64,000 nt of DNA, from positions 1 to 64,000 of the forward strand of contig NZ_BMTT01000004.1 in the NCBI RefSeq assembly GCF_014649815.1, read 5' to 3'. Each line of letters opens with the position of its first letter. Position 1 is the stretch's first letter. A program made the translations under genes and the position numbers. The notes under the pieces are model-generated. The model searched no databases. It was not told the origin of the DNA and was given only the letters and a program-made list of their open reading frames with translations. Source of the DNA: Streptomyces mutabilis. GTDB lineage: Bacteria; Actinomycetota; Actinomycetes; Streptomycetales; Streptomycetaceae. Of this stretch, positions 6,732-16,718 are shown one piece after another.

Positions 6732-9700
6732 AGGAGGGCAGTTCCTTCAGCTGGATGTTGCGGAAGGAGACATGGTCGTCGGCTCCGTGGTTCTGGAGGC
6801 CGATGTGGCCGTCGGTCAGGCTCCGCTCGGGGTCCTTGTTGGTGAAGTCGTTGATCTTGACTCCGTTGAGGAACACCTGGAGACGCTCGCCCTGGACTTT
6901 GATCTCGTAGGAGTTCCACTGGCCGGGCGGCCGCAGGACCTGGTCACGGGCCTTGATGTTCGCCGACTTGAAGGAGTAGACGGAGCCCGTGGTGCGGTCC
7001 GGCGCGTCCGTGGCGTCGATCTGGATCTCGTAGCCCTTGTTCACGGCGGACCAGGGGTCGTCGGAGGCGGGGAAGCCCACGAAGATCCCGGAGTTGTCAT
7101 CACCCTGCATCTTCCAGTCGAGCTTCAGGGAGTACGACTTCAGCTCCTTGGCCTGGTACCAGAGCAGCCCCATGCCGCCCTCGGACTCCATGGTGCCGTC
7201 CTTGACGACGAACTTGCCGGGGCCGGCCTGCTTCCAGCCGTCCAGGGTCTCGCCGTTGAAGATGTCCCGGTAGCCCTTGCTCGGCTTGCAGTCCGCCTTG
7301 ACCTGACCGGTCGCGTACCGCATGCCACCGAGCAGGTGGGCGCGGAAGGCCTCGTCCGCGTAGGACTCCTTGGTGTGACCGCCGCCGGTGTAGAAGGAGC
7401 GGCCGCCGCCGTAGTTCTGGCACCAGGCGATCGGGTGGTCGCCCTTCATGTTCCCGCCGTCGTAGGTGGTCTCGTCGAGGGTGGCGAGGACCTTGGCCTG
7501 CTCACGCGGGTTGATGCGGTAGTTGTACCACTCGTCGGTGCGCTCCCAGGTGTCGCCGAGGTGCGCGGTGGACGGGTGGTCGTGGTCGTGGACGCGCACC
7601 GTGGCCTTCTGAATGGCCGGGTGCGAGTCGAAGTAGGCGCCGACGAGGCCGCCGTAGAACTCCCAGTCGTACTCGGTGTCGGCGGCGGCGTGGATGCCCA
7701 TGTAGCCGCCACCGTTCGCGACGTAGTTCTCGAACGCCTTCTGCTGGTCGGTGTTCAGGACGTCACCGGTGGTGGACAGGAAGGCGACCGCGTCGTACTT
7801 GGCGAGGTTGGCCGTGGTGAACTGTCCGGCCTCCTCGGTCGCGGTGACGGAGATGCCGGCCGGGGTGCCGAGCTCCTTCAGGGCGGCGATGCCTTCCGGG
7901 ATGGAGTCGTGGCGGAAGCCGGCCGTCCTGGAGAAGACCAGGACCTTCTTTCCGGCCTTGAACGGCTCCTTGGAAAACTCGAAGTCGTCCACGTCGTAGA
8001 GCGCGCCGTCGCCGCCCCGGAAGACCAGGTAGATCTCCGAGGTGCGCTTGGGCAGCGACCTCAGCGGCACGTCGACGTCCTGGAACTTCTCCCAGCCGCC
8101 GGTCGGCGGGATGTACGCGGAGCCGTGCAGCCTGCCCGTGGGCGAGCCGGTGCGCAGCTCGATGAACCCGCCCGCGCCGCCGGAGGAGGCCCGGACGGTC
8201 AGCTTCTTCTGCCCGTCGAACTTGTAGGGGCTGAAGGAGATCCAGTCGCCGTCGTGGATGTCGCCGACGGTCTTGCCGCCGTTGGCGCCGCTCTTGTCGA
8301 TGACCGAGACGCCCTGCTGGGTGCCGAAGTGCTCGGCCTGGCGGTGCGGCGGCTGGATCACGGAGCGCGCAGTGCCGGTCAGAGCCTCCTGGCCGTTGGC
8401 CCCACCGTCCGTGTAACTGGCCCCGACGACGCCGTAGATGTTGGCGTTGGGATCGTGACCGCCGTCGCCCGGCGGAGGGTTGAGGGTGCCCTCACAGCCC
8501 ATCTCGCTGGTCAGTTCGTGGGCGTGGGAGTCGTGGCCGAGGCTGTAGACGACCTTGACCTCGGAGCAGTCGACGGTCTCGTCCGGGTCGGTGACGGTCA
8601 CCTTGAAGGGAACGGGTTCGCCCATTGGTGCCAGACTGCCGTTGCCCGGGACCTCGATCTTCACCTTGGGCTCGGTGTTGCCGACCACGATCCGGACGCC
8701 GGCGTTGCCGGTGTTGCCCTCGGGGTCCTCGGCGGTGAAGGTCGCGGTGTAGGTGCCGACCTTCTTGTACGTGTGGGTGGGGGTCAGGCCCTCGCCCTCG
8801 GTGCCGTCGCCGAAGTCCCAGCTGTAGGCGAGGTCGGGTGAGTCGGCGTCCTTGGCGGTGGCGCTGAACTTGACCTTCAGGCCGGCCGCACCGGACGTCC
8901 TGTCGGCGCTGACTTCGGCGATCGGGGAGAAGCCGTCCTCGGCGTTCTCGATCCGGTACAGCGCGGAGTTCTCGTCGCCCTGGAACCAGGAGACGCCGTA
9001 GTCCAGGACGTAGAGCGCGCCGTCAGGGCCGAACTCCATGTCCATGATCTGGGTGCCGGTCCACGGGAAGTCGTTGATCTTCGCGACGGTTCCGTCGGCG
9101 TTCTGCTCGATCCGCTTGATCCAGCGACGGCCGAACTCGCCCGCGAAGAAGTCGCCGTCGAACTCTTCGGGGAACTTCACGGAGGAGTCGAGCTCGGGGT
9201 CGTAGCGGTAGACCGGGCCGGCCATCGGGGACTCGGAGCCGCTGCCGAACTCGGGCACGCTGCCGCCGTCGTACGGGATCCAGGCGGGCTGGGCGGGCGG
9301 CAGGTCGACCAGGCCGGTGTTGTGCGGCGAGGTGTTCTTCGGGGCGGCGCAGTCGAACTTGTCGCCGGAGGCGCCGGTGGCGAAGTCGTAGTCGACGTAG
9401 GCGTCGTTGGCGCCGGTGCAGAACGGCCAGCCGAAGTTGGCGGGCTCGGTGACCTTGGCGAACTCGACCTGTCCCGCCGGTCCGCGGTTCGGGTCGGCGG
9501 AGCCGGCGTCGGGCCCGTAGTCGCCGACGTAGATCGTTCCGGTCCTGTCGTCGACGCTCATCCGGAACGGGTTGCGGAAGCCCATCGCGTAGATCTCGGG
9601 ACGGGTCTTGTCGGTGCCCGGCGGGAAGAGGTTGCCCTCCGGGACGGTGTACGAGCCGTCCTCGGCGACCTTGATGCGCAGGATCTTGCCGCGCAGGTCG

Positions 9701-10434
9701 TTGGTGTTGCCGGAGCTGCGGCGGGCGTCGAAGGCCGGGTTGCGGTTCTCCCGCTCGTCGATCGGCGTGTAGCCGTCGGAGGCGAAGGGGTTGGTGTCGT
9801 CGCCGGTGGACAGGTAGAGGTTGCCCTCGGCGTCGAAGTCGATGTCGCCGCCGACGTGGCAGCAGGTGCCGCGGGAGGCCGCGACGTCCAGGACCTTCTT
9901 CTCGCTGGCCATGTCCAGCGTGCCGTTGGGGTTGAGGACGAAGCGGGAGAGGCGGTTGACGCCGTCGAACTTCTCGAAGTCCTCGGCGGTGCCGGTCTCG
10001 GGGGCGTCGCCCGCGGGGGTGTCGAGCGGCGGGGCGTAGTAGAGGTAGATCGCCCGGTTGTTCTCGAAGTCCGGGTCGATGCCTACGCCCTGCAGGCCCT
10101 CCTCGTCGTGGCTGTAGACGTCGAGCTTGCCGGCGACCTTGGTGACGCCGCCCTGGTCGGTGAGGCGCAGGGTGCCGTCGCGCGAGGTGTGCAGGACGCT
10201 GCGGTCGGGGAGCACGGCCAGCGACATCGGCTCGCCCGTCTCGGGCTCGCCCTTGGCGAGCGGTACCTGCTGGAACTGCCCCTCGGCGGCGACCGGTTCG
10301 TCCGCCGCCGGCTGGGCCCCGGCTACGGTCGCCGGGGTGCCCACGGTCAGCATCAGGCCGATGGCCAGGGCGAGGGCGGTGCGGAGTCCGGGACGCCCCG
10401 TGGGGTGGGTGCCTTTGGGTCTGCTTCTGTGCAC
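6730..10434 (-). CDS. Secreted five-domain glycoside-oxidation enzyme (GSDH-PKD-CBM6-ThuA-DUF1080)
   Basis: A 1,234-residue secreted protein. A basic start and a hydrophobic core ALALAIGLMLTV with a probable cut after VAGAQ give a signal peptide. Domains in order: glucose/sorbosone-dehydrogenase beta-propeller at about 55-500 (HDEEGLQGVGIDPDF, GTCCHVGGDIDFD, AMGFRNPFRMSVD, QIMDMEFGPDGALYVLDYG); PKD domain at about 505-590 (YSWDFGDGTEGEG); CBM6-like jelly roll at about 680-815 (HDGDWISFSPYKF); ThuA domain at about 818-1040 (FSRTAGFRHDSI, GYMGIHAAADTEYDW, GGGRSFYTGGGHTKESY); DUF1080/3-keto-disaccharide hydrolase-like jelly roll at about 1045-1234 (IFNGETLDGWKQ, FRNIQLKELPS). The propeller could oxidise a sugar and DUF1080 cleave the keto-glycoside; that pairing is inference. 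It ends with TAG and is the last gene of its module. Confidence 0.85.
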   Translation of the reverse strand: MHRSRPKGTHPTGRPGLRTALALAIGLMLTVGTPATVAGAQPAADEPVAAEGQFQQVPLAKGEPETGEPMSLAVLPDRSVLHTSRDGTLRLTDQGGVTKVAGKLDVYSHDEEGLQGVGIDPDFENNRAIYLYYAPPLDTPAGDAPETGTAEDFEKFDGVNRLSRFVLNPNGTLDMASEKKVLDVAASRGTCCHVGGDIDFDAEGNLYLSTGDDTNPFASDGYTPIDERENRNPAFDARRSSGNTNDLRGKILRIKVAEDGSYTVPEGNLFPPGTDKTRPEIYAMGFRNPFRMSVDDRTGTIYVGDYGPDAGSADPNRGPAGQVEFAKVTEPANFGWPFCTGANDAYVDYDFATGASGDKFDCAAPKNTSPHNTGLVDLPPAQPAWIPYDGGSVPEFGSGSESPMAGPVYRYDPELDSSVKFPEEFDGDFFAGEFGRRWIKRIEQNADGTVAKINDFPWTGTQIMDMEFGPDGALYVLDYGVSWFQGDENSALYRIENAEDGFSPIAEVSADRTSGAAGLKVKFSATAKDADSPDLAYSWDFGDGTEGEGLTPTHTYKKVGTYTATFTAEDPEGNTGNAGVRIVVGNTEPKVKIEVPGNGSLAPMGEPVPFKVTVTDPDETVDCSEVKVVYSLGHDSHAHELTSEMGCEGTLNPPPGDGGHDPNANIYGVVGASYTDGGANGQEALTGTARSVIQPPHRQAEHFGTQQGVSVIDKSGANGGKTVGDIHDGDWISFSPYKFDGQKKLTVRASSGGAGGFIELRTGSPTGRLHGSAYIPPTGGWEKFQDVDVPLRSLPKRTSEIYLVFRGGDGALYDVDDFEFSKEPFKAGKKVLVFSRTAGFRHDSIPEGIAALKELGTPAGISVTATEEAGQFTTANLAKYDAVAFLSTTGDVLNTDQQKAFENYVANGGGYMGIHAAADTEYDWEFYGGLVGAYFDSHPAIQKATVRVHDHDHPSTAHLGDTWERTDEWYNYRINPREQAKVLATLDETTYDGGNMKGDHPIAWCQNYGGGRSFYTGGGHTKESYADEAFRAHLLGGMRYATGQVKADCKPSKGYRDIFNGETLDGWKQAGPGKFVVKDGTMESEGGMGLLWYQAKELKSYSLKLDWKMQGDDNSGIFVGFPASDDPWSAVNKGYEIQIDATDAPDRTTGSVYSFKSANIKARDQVLRPPGQWNSYEIKVQGERLQVFLNGVKINDFTNKDPERSLTDGHIGLQNHGADDHVSFRNIQLKELPS

Positions 10435-10727
10435 GAAGTCCCTCCGGGAACGGAATGGGCCGTAGGGGATGGTGCGGGTACGTGCGGTACGTGCATGAGG
10501 AGACGTGCGGTGCGGGCGCCGGGGTGCGCTGTCACCCCGGAGGCGTGAGTGTCCTGAACACTTCAGCGACGGTAGCCCCGTTCGTCCTGGGCCAACACCC
10601 CTGGGACCCGCAATAGTTGAACTTCATCCCATCACAGGACAAAGCGGCATCCGGGCAGGTCGGGACCGGAGGCCGGCGTACCGTCCCGGCCCCGGCCCCC
10701 GTCCCGACCTGCTGCCGGGGGCGTGGG
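10435..10727 (-). promoter_or_regulatory. Upstream region of secreted-enzyme gene with inverted repeat and terminator
   Basis: This 293-base gap has two recognisable parts. Near the TIM-barrel gene a 7-bp hairpin, 10695-10701/10716-10722 with a 14-base loop, is a likely terminator for the minus-strand sugar operon. Closer to the secreted-enzyme gene a short perfect inverted repeat CTGAACACTTCAG lies at 10554-10566 and may be an operator. The secreted enzyme therefore probably has its own promoter rather than depending only on readthrough. No coding potential was seen in the gap. Confidence 0.4.
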
Positions 10728-11726
10728 TCAGCTGTTGAAAGCGGCGTCGAAGGAGGCGCTGGGCGGCTCGAAGTCGAAGGCCTTGAGGCGGGTGAGGGCC
10801 TCGGGGGCGCCCTGGAGCCGGTCCATGCCTGCGTCCTCCCACTCGACGGAGACGGGACCCTGGTAGTCGATGGAGCGCAGCATGCGGAAGACGTCCTCCC
10901 AGGGGACGTCTCCGTGGCCGGCCGACACGAAGTCCCAGCCGCGGCGCGGGTCGCCCCACGGCAGGTGGGAGCCGAGCCGTCCGTTGCGGCCGTCGAGGCG
11001 CCTGCGGGCCTCCTTGCAGTCGACGTGGTAGATCCGGTCCCGGAAGTCCCACAGGAACCCGACCGGGTCGAGGTCCTGCCACACGAAGTGCGAGGGGTCG
11101 AAGTTGAGGCCGAAGGCCGGCCGGTGGTCCACCGCAGCCAGGGCCCGCTGGGTGGTCCAGTAGTCGTAGGCGATCTCGCTGGGGTGGACCTCGTGGGCGA
11201 AACGCACGCCCTCCGCGTCGAAGACGTCGAGGATCGGGTTCCAGCGGTCCGCGAAGTCCTGGTAGCCGCGTTCGATCATGGACTCCGGGGCGGGCGGGAA
11301 CATGGCCACCAGGTGCCAGATGGCCGAGCCGGTGAAGCCGATGACGGTGTCGACGCCGAAGCGTGCGGCGGCCCGCGCGGTGTCCTTGATCTCGGCCGCG
11401 GCCCGCTGGCGTACGCCCTCCGCGTCGCCGTCCCCCCAGATCCGGGCGGGCAGGATGGCCTCGTGGCGTTCGTCGATGATGGCGTCGCACACCGCCTGGC
11501 CGACGAGGTGGTTGGAGATCGCCCAGCACTTCAGCCCGTACTTGTCGAGCAGCTGGTGGCGCGAGTCCACGTACGAGGGATCGGCGAGTGCCTTGTCGAC
11601 CTCGAAGTGGTCGCCCCAGCAAGCGAGTTCCAGCCCGTCGTAGCCGAAGTCGCGGGCAAGTCGGCAGACCTCCTCCAGTGGCAGGTCCGCCCACTGGCCG
11701 GTGAAGAGAGTGAAGTTGCGTGGCAT
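10728..11726 (-). CDS. IolE-like sugar phosphate isomerase/epimerase
   Basis: A 332-residue TIM barrel of the xylose-isomerase-like group. Metal and substrate residues sit in [50 protein letters not shown] and PVSVEWED. The motif [15 protein letters not shown] at the first barrel strands is common in isomerases that sit beside Gfo/Idh/MocA oxidoreductases and ThuA proteins. It follows the oxidoreductase gene by 16 bases and so belongs to the importer operon. The likely job is isomerising or dehydrating a keto-sugar made from the imported glycoside. Exact substrate cannot be told from sequence. Confidence 0.82.
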   Translation of the reverse strand: MPRNFTLFTGQWADLPLEEVCRLARDFGYDGLELACWGDHFEVDKALADPSYVDSRHQLLDKYGLKCWAISNHLVGQAVCDAIIDERHEAILPARIWGDGDAEGVRQRAAAEIKDTARAAARFGVDTVIGFTGSAIWHLVAMFPPAPESMIERGYQDFADRWNPILDVFDAEGVRFAHEVHPSEIAYDYWTTQRALAAVDHRPAFGLNFDPSHFVWQDLDPVGFLWDFRDRIYHVDCKEARRRLDGRNGRLGSHLPWGDPRRGWDFVSAGHGDVPWEDVFRMLRSIDYQGPVSVEWEDAGMDRLQGAPEALTRLKAFDFEPPSASFDAAFNS

Positions 11727-11742
11727 GTCGCTGCCGGCCTCC

Positions 11743-13038
11743 TCAGAGGGCGTCGGGGGCGATGGGGGTGATCGGGGTGTAGACGGAGTTCTTCTCGGCG
11801 CTCTCCTCCACCGCCGCCAGCACGCGCTGGACCTGGAGCCCGTCGGCGAAGGACGGTTCGGGCCGGCGGCCCTCGGCGACTGCGTGGACGAGGTCGCGCG
11901 CCTGGTGGACGAAGGTGTGCTCGTAGCCGAGGCCGTGGCCCGGCGGCCACCAGGCGTCCAGGTAGGGGTGTTCGGGTTCGGTGACGAGGATGCGGCGGAA
12001 GCCGGCGTGCTCCCCCGGCTCCGTACCGTCGTGGTACTCCAGCTCGTTGAGCCGTTCCAGGTCGAAGGCGAGCGAGCCGTGCTCCCCGTTGAGTTCGATG
12101 CGCAGGGCGTTCTTGCGGCCGGTGGCGTACCGGGTGGCCTCGAAGGAGACCAGGGCGCCGGAGGTGAGGCGGCCGGTGAAGACGGCGGCGTCGTCCACGG
12201 TGACCTGGCCCGTGGTGCCGTCCGACGAGCCCGCCGTCAGGCCCCGGGCGGCTCCCTCGGGCAGCGGACGCTCCCGTACGAAGGTCTCGGTGAGCGCGGA
12301 GACGCCCGCGATCCGCTCCCCCGTCAGGTACTGCGCGAGGTCGACGATGTGGGCGCCCAGGTCGCCGAGGGCTCCCGAGCCGGCCAGTTCCTTGCGCAGC
12401 CGCCAGGTCAACGGGGCCTTGGGGTCCACCAGCCAGTCCTGGAGGTACGTCACCCGCACGTGCCGCAGCCGGCCGACGCGGCCCTCGGCGACCATCCGGC
12501 GGGCCAGGGCGGTGGCCGGTACCCGGCGGTAGTTGAAGCCGACCATCGCGATCTGGCCGCGTGCGTCCGCCTCCTGGGCGGCCCGGGTCATCGCCTCGGC
12601 CTCGGCGACGGAGTTGGCCAGCGGCTTCTCGCACAGGACGTGCTTGCCCGCGGCGAGGGCGGCCAGTGCGATCTCGGCGTGGCTGTCACCGGGGGTGCAG
12701 ATGTCGACGAGGTCGATGTCGTCCCGTTCGACCAGGGTCCGCCAGTCGGTCTCGGTGCTCGCCCAGCCGTGGCGGTCGGCCGCCGCGCGGACGGCGTCGG
12801 CGTCCCGGCCGCAGATGGCCGCCGGCACCGGGTTCAGCGGCAGGTCGAAGACCCGGCCGGCGGTGCGCCAGCCCTGGGAATGTGCGGCGCCCATGAAGGC
12901 ATAGCCGACCATGCCGACGCGCAACGGCGGTCTGGTCGCGGATGCCCCCGTCACCCCGGTCCCGGTCCCGTTGCCGGTTCCGCTCCCGGCGGCCGGCCGG
13001 TGCTCCCCGGCCCCCTCGGGCTGCTGCGGCTGTCCCAT
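11743..13038 (-). CDS. Gfo/Idh/MocA-family NAD(P)-dependent sugar oxidoreductase
   Basis: A 431-residue two-domain oxidoreductase. A Gly/Thr-rich tail (residues 1-38) precedes the Rossmann strand [15 protein letters not shown]; the nucleotide loop is GYAFMG rather than GxGxxG, as in a number of relatives. The hallmark HVLCEKPLA with the catalytic lysine is near residue 130, and the C-terminal domain has [19 protein letters not shown] with the usual D and H. GAGGAGG precedes ATG by about 8 bases. The family oxidises sugars and cyclitols at ring hydroxyls, including the 3-position of glucosides. Placed between an importer and an isomerase, it likely performs the first or second intracellular redox step on the imported sugar. 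Confidence 0.85.
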   Translation of the reverse strand: MGQPQQPEGAGEHRPAAGSGTGNGTGTGVTGASATRPPLRVGMVGYAFMGAAHSQGWRTAGRVFDLPLNPVPAAICGRDADAVRAAADRHGWASTETDWRTLVERDDIDLVDICTPGDSHAEIALAALAAGKHVLCEKPLANSVAEAEAMTRAAQEADARGQIAMVGFNYRRVPATALARRMVAEGRVGRLRHVRVTYLQDWLVDPKAPLTWRLRKELAGSGALGDLGAHIVDLAQYLTGERIAGVSALTETFVRERPLPEGAARGLTAGSSDGTTGQVTVDDAAVFTGRLTSGALVSFEATRYATGRKNALRIELNGEHGSLAFDLERLNELEYHDGTEPGEHAGFRRILVTEPEHPYLDAWWPPGHGLGYEHTFVHQARDLVHAVAEGRRPEPSFADGLQVQRVLAAVEESAEKNSVYTPITPIAPDAL

Positions 13039-13123
13039 GCGGATGTCCTCCTCGTCGTCGTGGCGCGGTGGGGGGTGGGCCCCGCCCCGGTCGGCTGGTC
13101 GGGCCGCTCCGGGGCGGCGGCCC

Positions 13124-14167
13124 TCACTTGAAGCCCGTGGACATGTACTGGTCGACGTTCCCCTTGTCGACGACGGCCGAGTAGCAGGTGACGGTCGAGG
13201 GGATCTCGAACTCGGCGAGACCGCTGATCCCCTTGCCCTGGCCGAGGGCGCGGGCGAGGTCGATCGCGGAGGCGGCCATGGTCGGCGGGTAGAGCACGGT
13301 CGCCTTCAGCACGCCGCTGTCCGCCTTGATCGCCTGGAAGGCGGTAAGCGCTCCCGCGCCGCCGACCATCAGGAAGTCGTCGCGCCCGGCCTGCTCGATG
13401 GCGCGCAGCGCGCCCACGCCCTGGTCGTCGTCGTGGTTCCACAGGGCGTCGAACTGGGACTGGGCCTGGAGCAGCTGCGACATCTTGGCCTGGCCCGACT
13501 CGACCGTGAACTCGGCGGCCTGGCGGGCCACCTTCTGGATGTTCGGGTAGTTCTTCAGGCCGTCGTCGAATCCCTTGGTGCGTTGCTGGGTGAGCTCCAG
13601 GTTGTCCAGCCCGGCCAGCTCGATGACCTTGGCGCCCTGCTTGTCCTTGAGCTTCTCGCCTATGTAGTGGGCGGCGTTGAGGCCCATGCCGTAGTTGTCG
13701 CCGCCGACCCAGCAGCGGTAGGCCTGCGGGCTGTTGAAGATGCGGTCGAGGTTGACGACCGGGATGCCGGCGCGCATCGCCTTCAGCCCGACCTGGGTGA
13801 GGGCCTTGCCGTCGGCGGGCAGGACGACCAGGACGTCGACCTTCTTGTTGATGAGGGTCTCGATCTGGCCGATCTGCTGGGCGGTGTCGTTGGAACCCTC
13901 GGTGACCTCCAGGGTGACGTCCGAGTACTTCTCGGCACGCTTCTGGGCCTGGTCGTTGACGGCGTTGAGCCAGCCGTGGTCGGCCTGCGGTCCGGCGTAG
14001 CCGATGGTGACCGGCTTGCCCGGCTTGTCGTCGGCGGCCGGCTGCGTGTCCGCGGCCTTGTCGCCGCCGTCGTCGGTCTCGTTGCTCGTGCACCCGGTGA
14101 GGACGGCACCGGCGGACACGGCGGCGGCTCCGAAGAGCAGCCCTCTGCGGCTCGTGAGGTTCGTCAT
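13124..14167 (-). CDS. Sugar ABC transporter substrate-binding lipoprotein (RbsB type)
   Basis: A 347-residue periplasmic-binding-protein-type lipoprotein. The N-terminus SRRGLLFG with twin arginines followed by AGAVLTGC suggests Tat export and lipidation at the Cys near residue 25. The mature part has the two-lobe pattern of ribose/xylose-type binders: TIGYAGPQADHGWLNAV, DVLVVLPADG, IPVVNLDRIF and ALWNHDDDQGVGALRAI. It is translated after the permease gene, 17 bases downstream. It would catch the extracellular sugar and hand it to the permease. Ligand is not identifiable by eye; the enzyme genes nearby suggest a glucoside, cyclitol or keto-sugar. Confidence 0.87.
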   Translation of the reverse strand: MTNLTSRRGLLFGAAAVSAGAVLTGCTSNETDDGGDKAADTQPAADDKPGKPVTIGYAGPQADHGWLNAVNDQAQKRAEKYSDVTLEVTEGSNDTAQQIGQIETLINKKVDVLVVLPADGKALTQVGLKAMRAGIPVVNLDRIFNSPQAYRCWVGGDNYGMGLNAAHYIGEKLKDKQGAKVIELAGLDNLELTQQRTKGFDDGLKNYPNIQKVARQAAEFTVESGQAKMSQLLQAQSQFDALWNHDDDQGVGALRAIEQAGRDDFLMVGGAGALTAFQAIKADSGVLKATVLYPPTMAASAIDLARALGQGKGISGLAEFEIPSTVTCYSAVVDKGNVDQYMSTGFK

Positions 14168-14184
14168 GGCGGTGGACCCTTTCC

Positions 14185-15204
14185 TCAGTGCGTGCTTGCG
14201 GTACGGCGCTGGACCAGCACGGCGGCGACGATGATCGCGCCCTTGGCGATCTGCTGCACGTCGGTCTGCAGGTTGTTCAGGGCGAAGATGTTGGTGATGG
14301 TGGTGAAGATCAGGACCCCGAGCACGGAGCCGACGATGGTGCCCCGGCCGCCGGTGAGCAGGGTGCCGCCGATGATCGCCGCGGCGATGGCGTCGAGTTC
14401 GTAGAGGTTGCCGTTGGTGTTCTGGCCGGAGCCGGCCAGGACGATCAGCAGGAAGGCGGCGATGCCGCAGCACAGCCCGGACAGCAGGTAGAGGTAGAGC
14501 CGCTGGCGGCGGACGTCGATGCCGGCGAGGCGGGCGGCCTCCGCGTTGCCGCCGACGGCGACGGTGCGGCGTCCGAAGGTGGTCCGGTTGAGCACCAGCC
14601 AGCCGATGACGGTGACGGCCGCGAAGACCAGGACCAGGGGCGGGATGCCGAGGATGTAGGAGTCGCGTTCGCCGAGGTCCAGGACGCTGGGCACGGTGAC
14701 GACCTGGGTGCGGCCGTCGGTGATCTGGAGCGCGAGGCCGCGGGCCGAGGCCAGCATGGCCAGGGTGGCGATGAACGGGACCATCTGGCCGAAGGCTATG
14801 AGCACCCCGTTGACCAGTCCGCAGCCCACTCCCACCACGATCGCCGTGAAGAGGATGCCGGCGAAACCGAATTCCTGGGTGGCGACGGTGGTCGCCCACA
14901 CGGACGCCAGGGCGACGATGGCGCCCACCGACAGGTCGATGCCCCCGGAGATGATCACGAAGGTCATGCCGACGGTGACGACGCCGATCACGGACGCCTG
15001 GGTCAGCACCAGCTGGAGGTTGCGGGTGTCGAGGAACGAGTCGGGCTGGGTGATGCCGCCGATGAGGACCAGTGCGGCGAGCACGCCGAGCAGGGTGAGG
15101 GTGCGGACGTCGGCGCGGCCCAACTGGACCCGCCAGGCGGGCGGCCCGTCCACCGGTGCCGCCTTGCCGGTGCCGTCCCGCGGCGGGGACACGTGCTGCG
15201 TCAT
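14185..15204 (-). CDS. Sugar ABC transporter permease (RbsC type)
   Basis: A 339-residue membrane protein with about nine to ten hydrophobic segments. The family signature ISGGIDLSVGAIVALASVWA is seen near residues 85-105, and GGNAEAARLAGIDV followed by IGGTLLTGGRGTIVGSVLG matches the cytoplasmic coupling loop and late helices of RbsC/AraH permeases. The ATG overlaps the stop of the ATPase gene, so the two are translationally coupled. Only one permease gene is present, which is normal for this class because it acts as a homodimer. Confidence 0.9.
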   Translation of the reverse strand: MTQHVSPPRDGTGKAAPVDGPPAWRVQLGRADVRTLTLLGVLAALVLIGGITQPDSFLDTRNLQLVLTQASVIGVVTVGMTFVIISGGIDLSVGAIVALASVWATTVATQEFGFAGILFTAIVVGVGCGLVNGVLIAFGQMVPFIATLAMLASARGLALQITDGRTQVVTVPSVLDLGERDSYILGIPPLVLVFAAVTVIGWLVLNRTTFGRRTVAVGGNAEAARLAGIDVRRQRLYLYLLSGLCCGIAAFLLIVLAGSGQNTNGNLYELDAIAAAIIGGTLLTGGRGTIVGSVLGVLIFTTITNIFALNNLQTDVQQIAKGAIIVAAVLVQRRTASTH

Positions 15205-16718
15205 GACGCCGGGCTTCCTTCCATCACGAGGTCGAGTACGCGGTGTTCGTCGAGTTCGCGGGCGGGGGCCTCGTGCACGACCCGGCCCTCGCGCAGCACC
15301 AGCACGCGGTCGGCGAGGCCGAGCACCTCGGGCACCTCGCTGGAGACCAGCAGCACGGCGAGGCCCTCGTCGGCGAGGCGGCGGATGACCGCGTACAGCT
15401 CGGCGCGGGCGCCGACGTCGACGCCGCGGGTGGGTTCGTCGAGGAGCAGTACCTTGCAGCCGCGCAGCAGCCAGCGGGCCAGGACCGCCTTCTGCTGGTT
15501 GCCGCCGGACAGGGTGCGCACGGGCGCGGAGGGGTTGTCGGGCCGCAGGGACAGCTCGCGGGTCGCCGCGCGGGCCGCCTCCAGTTCGGCGCCCCGGTCG
15601 AGCCAGCCGCCGCGCGAGAAGCGGGACATGGCGGAGACCGACACGTTGCGGGTGACGGACTCCAGCATCAGCAGGGCCTGCGCCTTGCGCTCCTCGGGGG
15701 CGAGTCCGAGTCCGGCGCGGACGGCGGCGCGGACACTGCCCGGCCTGAGCGGGCGTCCTTCGACGAGCACCTGGCCCGTACTCGCCCTGCGGGCCCCGTA
15801 GATCGTCTCCAGGATCTCGGAGCGGCCGGAGCCGACGAGTCCGGCGAGGCCGACGATCTCCCCGGGGCGGACCTCCAGGTCGAGGGTGTCGAACTCGCCC
15901 TGGCGGGAGAGCCCCTTGACGCTCAGCACGGGCTCACCCTCGGGTGGCGCGGCCGGCCGCTGCGGGAAGACGTATTCGACGTTGCGCCCGGTCATCAGCG
16001 CCACCACGTCGCGGGTGGGCGTCGACTCGGCGGGCAGCCCGCCGGCGACGGCACGGCCGTCCTTGAGGACGGTGACCCGGTCGCCGATGCGGCGGATCTC
16101 CTCCAGGCGGTGCGAGATGTAGACGACGGCGACGCCTTCGGCGGTGAGGTCGGCGACGATGCGGAAGAGGTTGTCGACCTCGTCCGGGTCGAGCGCGGCG
16201 GACGGCTCGTCCATCACGATCAGCCGTACCTCGTGCGACAGCGCCCGCGCCATGGACACGATCTGCTGCTGGGCCGCCGACAGCTCCCCGACCAGCCGTC
16301 CGGGGTCGACTTCGGGGTGCCCGAGCCGCTTGAGGAGCTGGGCCGTCGACTCCTTGGCCGCCCTGCCCCGGACGACGAAGCCGCCGGCGGTCGGCTCGTG
16401 TCCCAGGTGGACGTTCTCGGCGACCGACATGTGTTCCACCAGGTCGAGTTCCTGGTAGATCGTGGCGATGCCGAGGCGCATGGCGGCGATGGGCGAGCGC
16501 AGGGTGACGTCCTCGCCGCGCCAGCGGATGGTGCCGGTGTCGGGCTGGTGGGCACCGGCCAGCACCTTGATGAGGGTGGACTTGCCGGCGCCGTTCTGGC
16601 CGAGCAGGCAGTGCACCTCGCCCGCCTGGACGTCGAGGTCGACGCCGTCCAGGGCCCGGACTCCGGGGAAGGACTTGGTGATGCCGGACATGCTGAGCAG
16701 CGGTGGTTCTGGTGCCAT
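15201..16718 (-). CDS. Sugar ABC transporter ATPase (RbsA type, two ABC domains)
   Basis: A 505-residue protein with two nucleotide-binding domains. The first has Walker A GQNGAGKST, the degenerate signature ELSAAQQQIVSMARA, Walker B LIVMDEPSAALD and switch H. The second has the altered P-loop GLVGSGRSE, signature TLSGGNQQKAVLARWLL and Walker B VLLLDEPTRGVD. This asymmetric pair is characteristic of RbsA/MglA/XylG. It is the first gene of the importer operon, transcribed after a 143-base gap from the ROK regulator gene. Energy from ATP drives uptake of the sugar held by the lipoprotein encoded at 13124-14167. Confidence 0.92.
   Translation of the reverse strand: MAPEPPLLSMSGITKSFPGVRALDGVDLDVQAGEVHCLLGQNGAGKSTLIKVLAGAHQPDTGTIRWRGEDVTLRSPIAAMRLGIATIYQELDLVEHMSVAENVHLGHEPTAGGFVVRGRAAKESTAQLLKRLGHPEVDPGRLVGELSAAQQQIVSMARALSHEVRLIVMDEPSAALDPDEVDNLFRIVADLTAEGVAVVYISHRLEEIRRIGDRVTVLKDGRAVAGGLPAESTPTRDVVALMTGRNVEYVFPQRPAAPPEGEPVLSVKGLSRQGEFDTLDLEVRPGEIVGLAGLVGSGRSEILETIYGARRASTGQVLVEGRPLRPGSVRAAVRAGLGLAPEERKAQALLMLESVTRNVSVSAMSRFSRGGWLDRGAELEAARAATRELSLRPDNPSAPVRTLSGGNQQKAVLARWLLRGCKVLLLDEPTRGVDVGARAELYAVIRRLADEGLAVLLVSSEVPEVLGLADRVLVLREGRVVHEAPARELDEHRVLDLVMEGSPAS

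Noticed and set aside
5620-8841. Plus-strand open frame of over 1,000 codons
   Set aside because: It runs antisense to the cyclase and secreted-enzyme genes, both of which have clear domains. Composition is Val/Gly/Arg/Asp typical of antisense frames in high-GC DNA.
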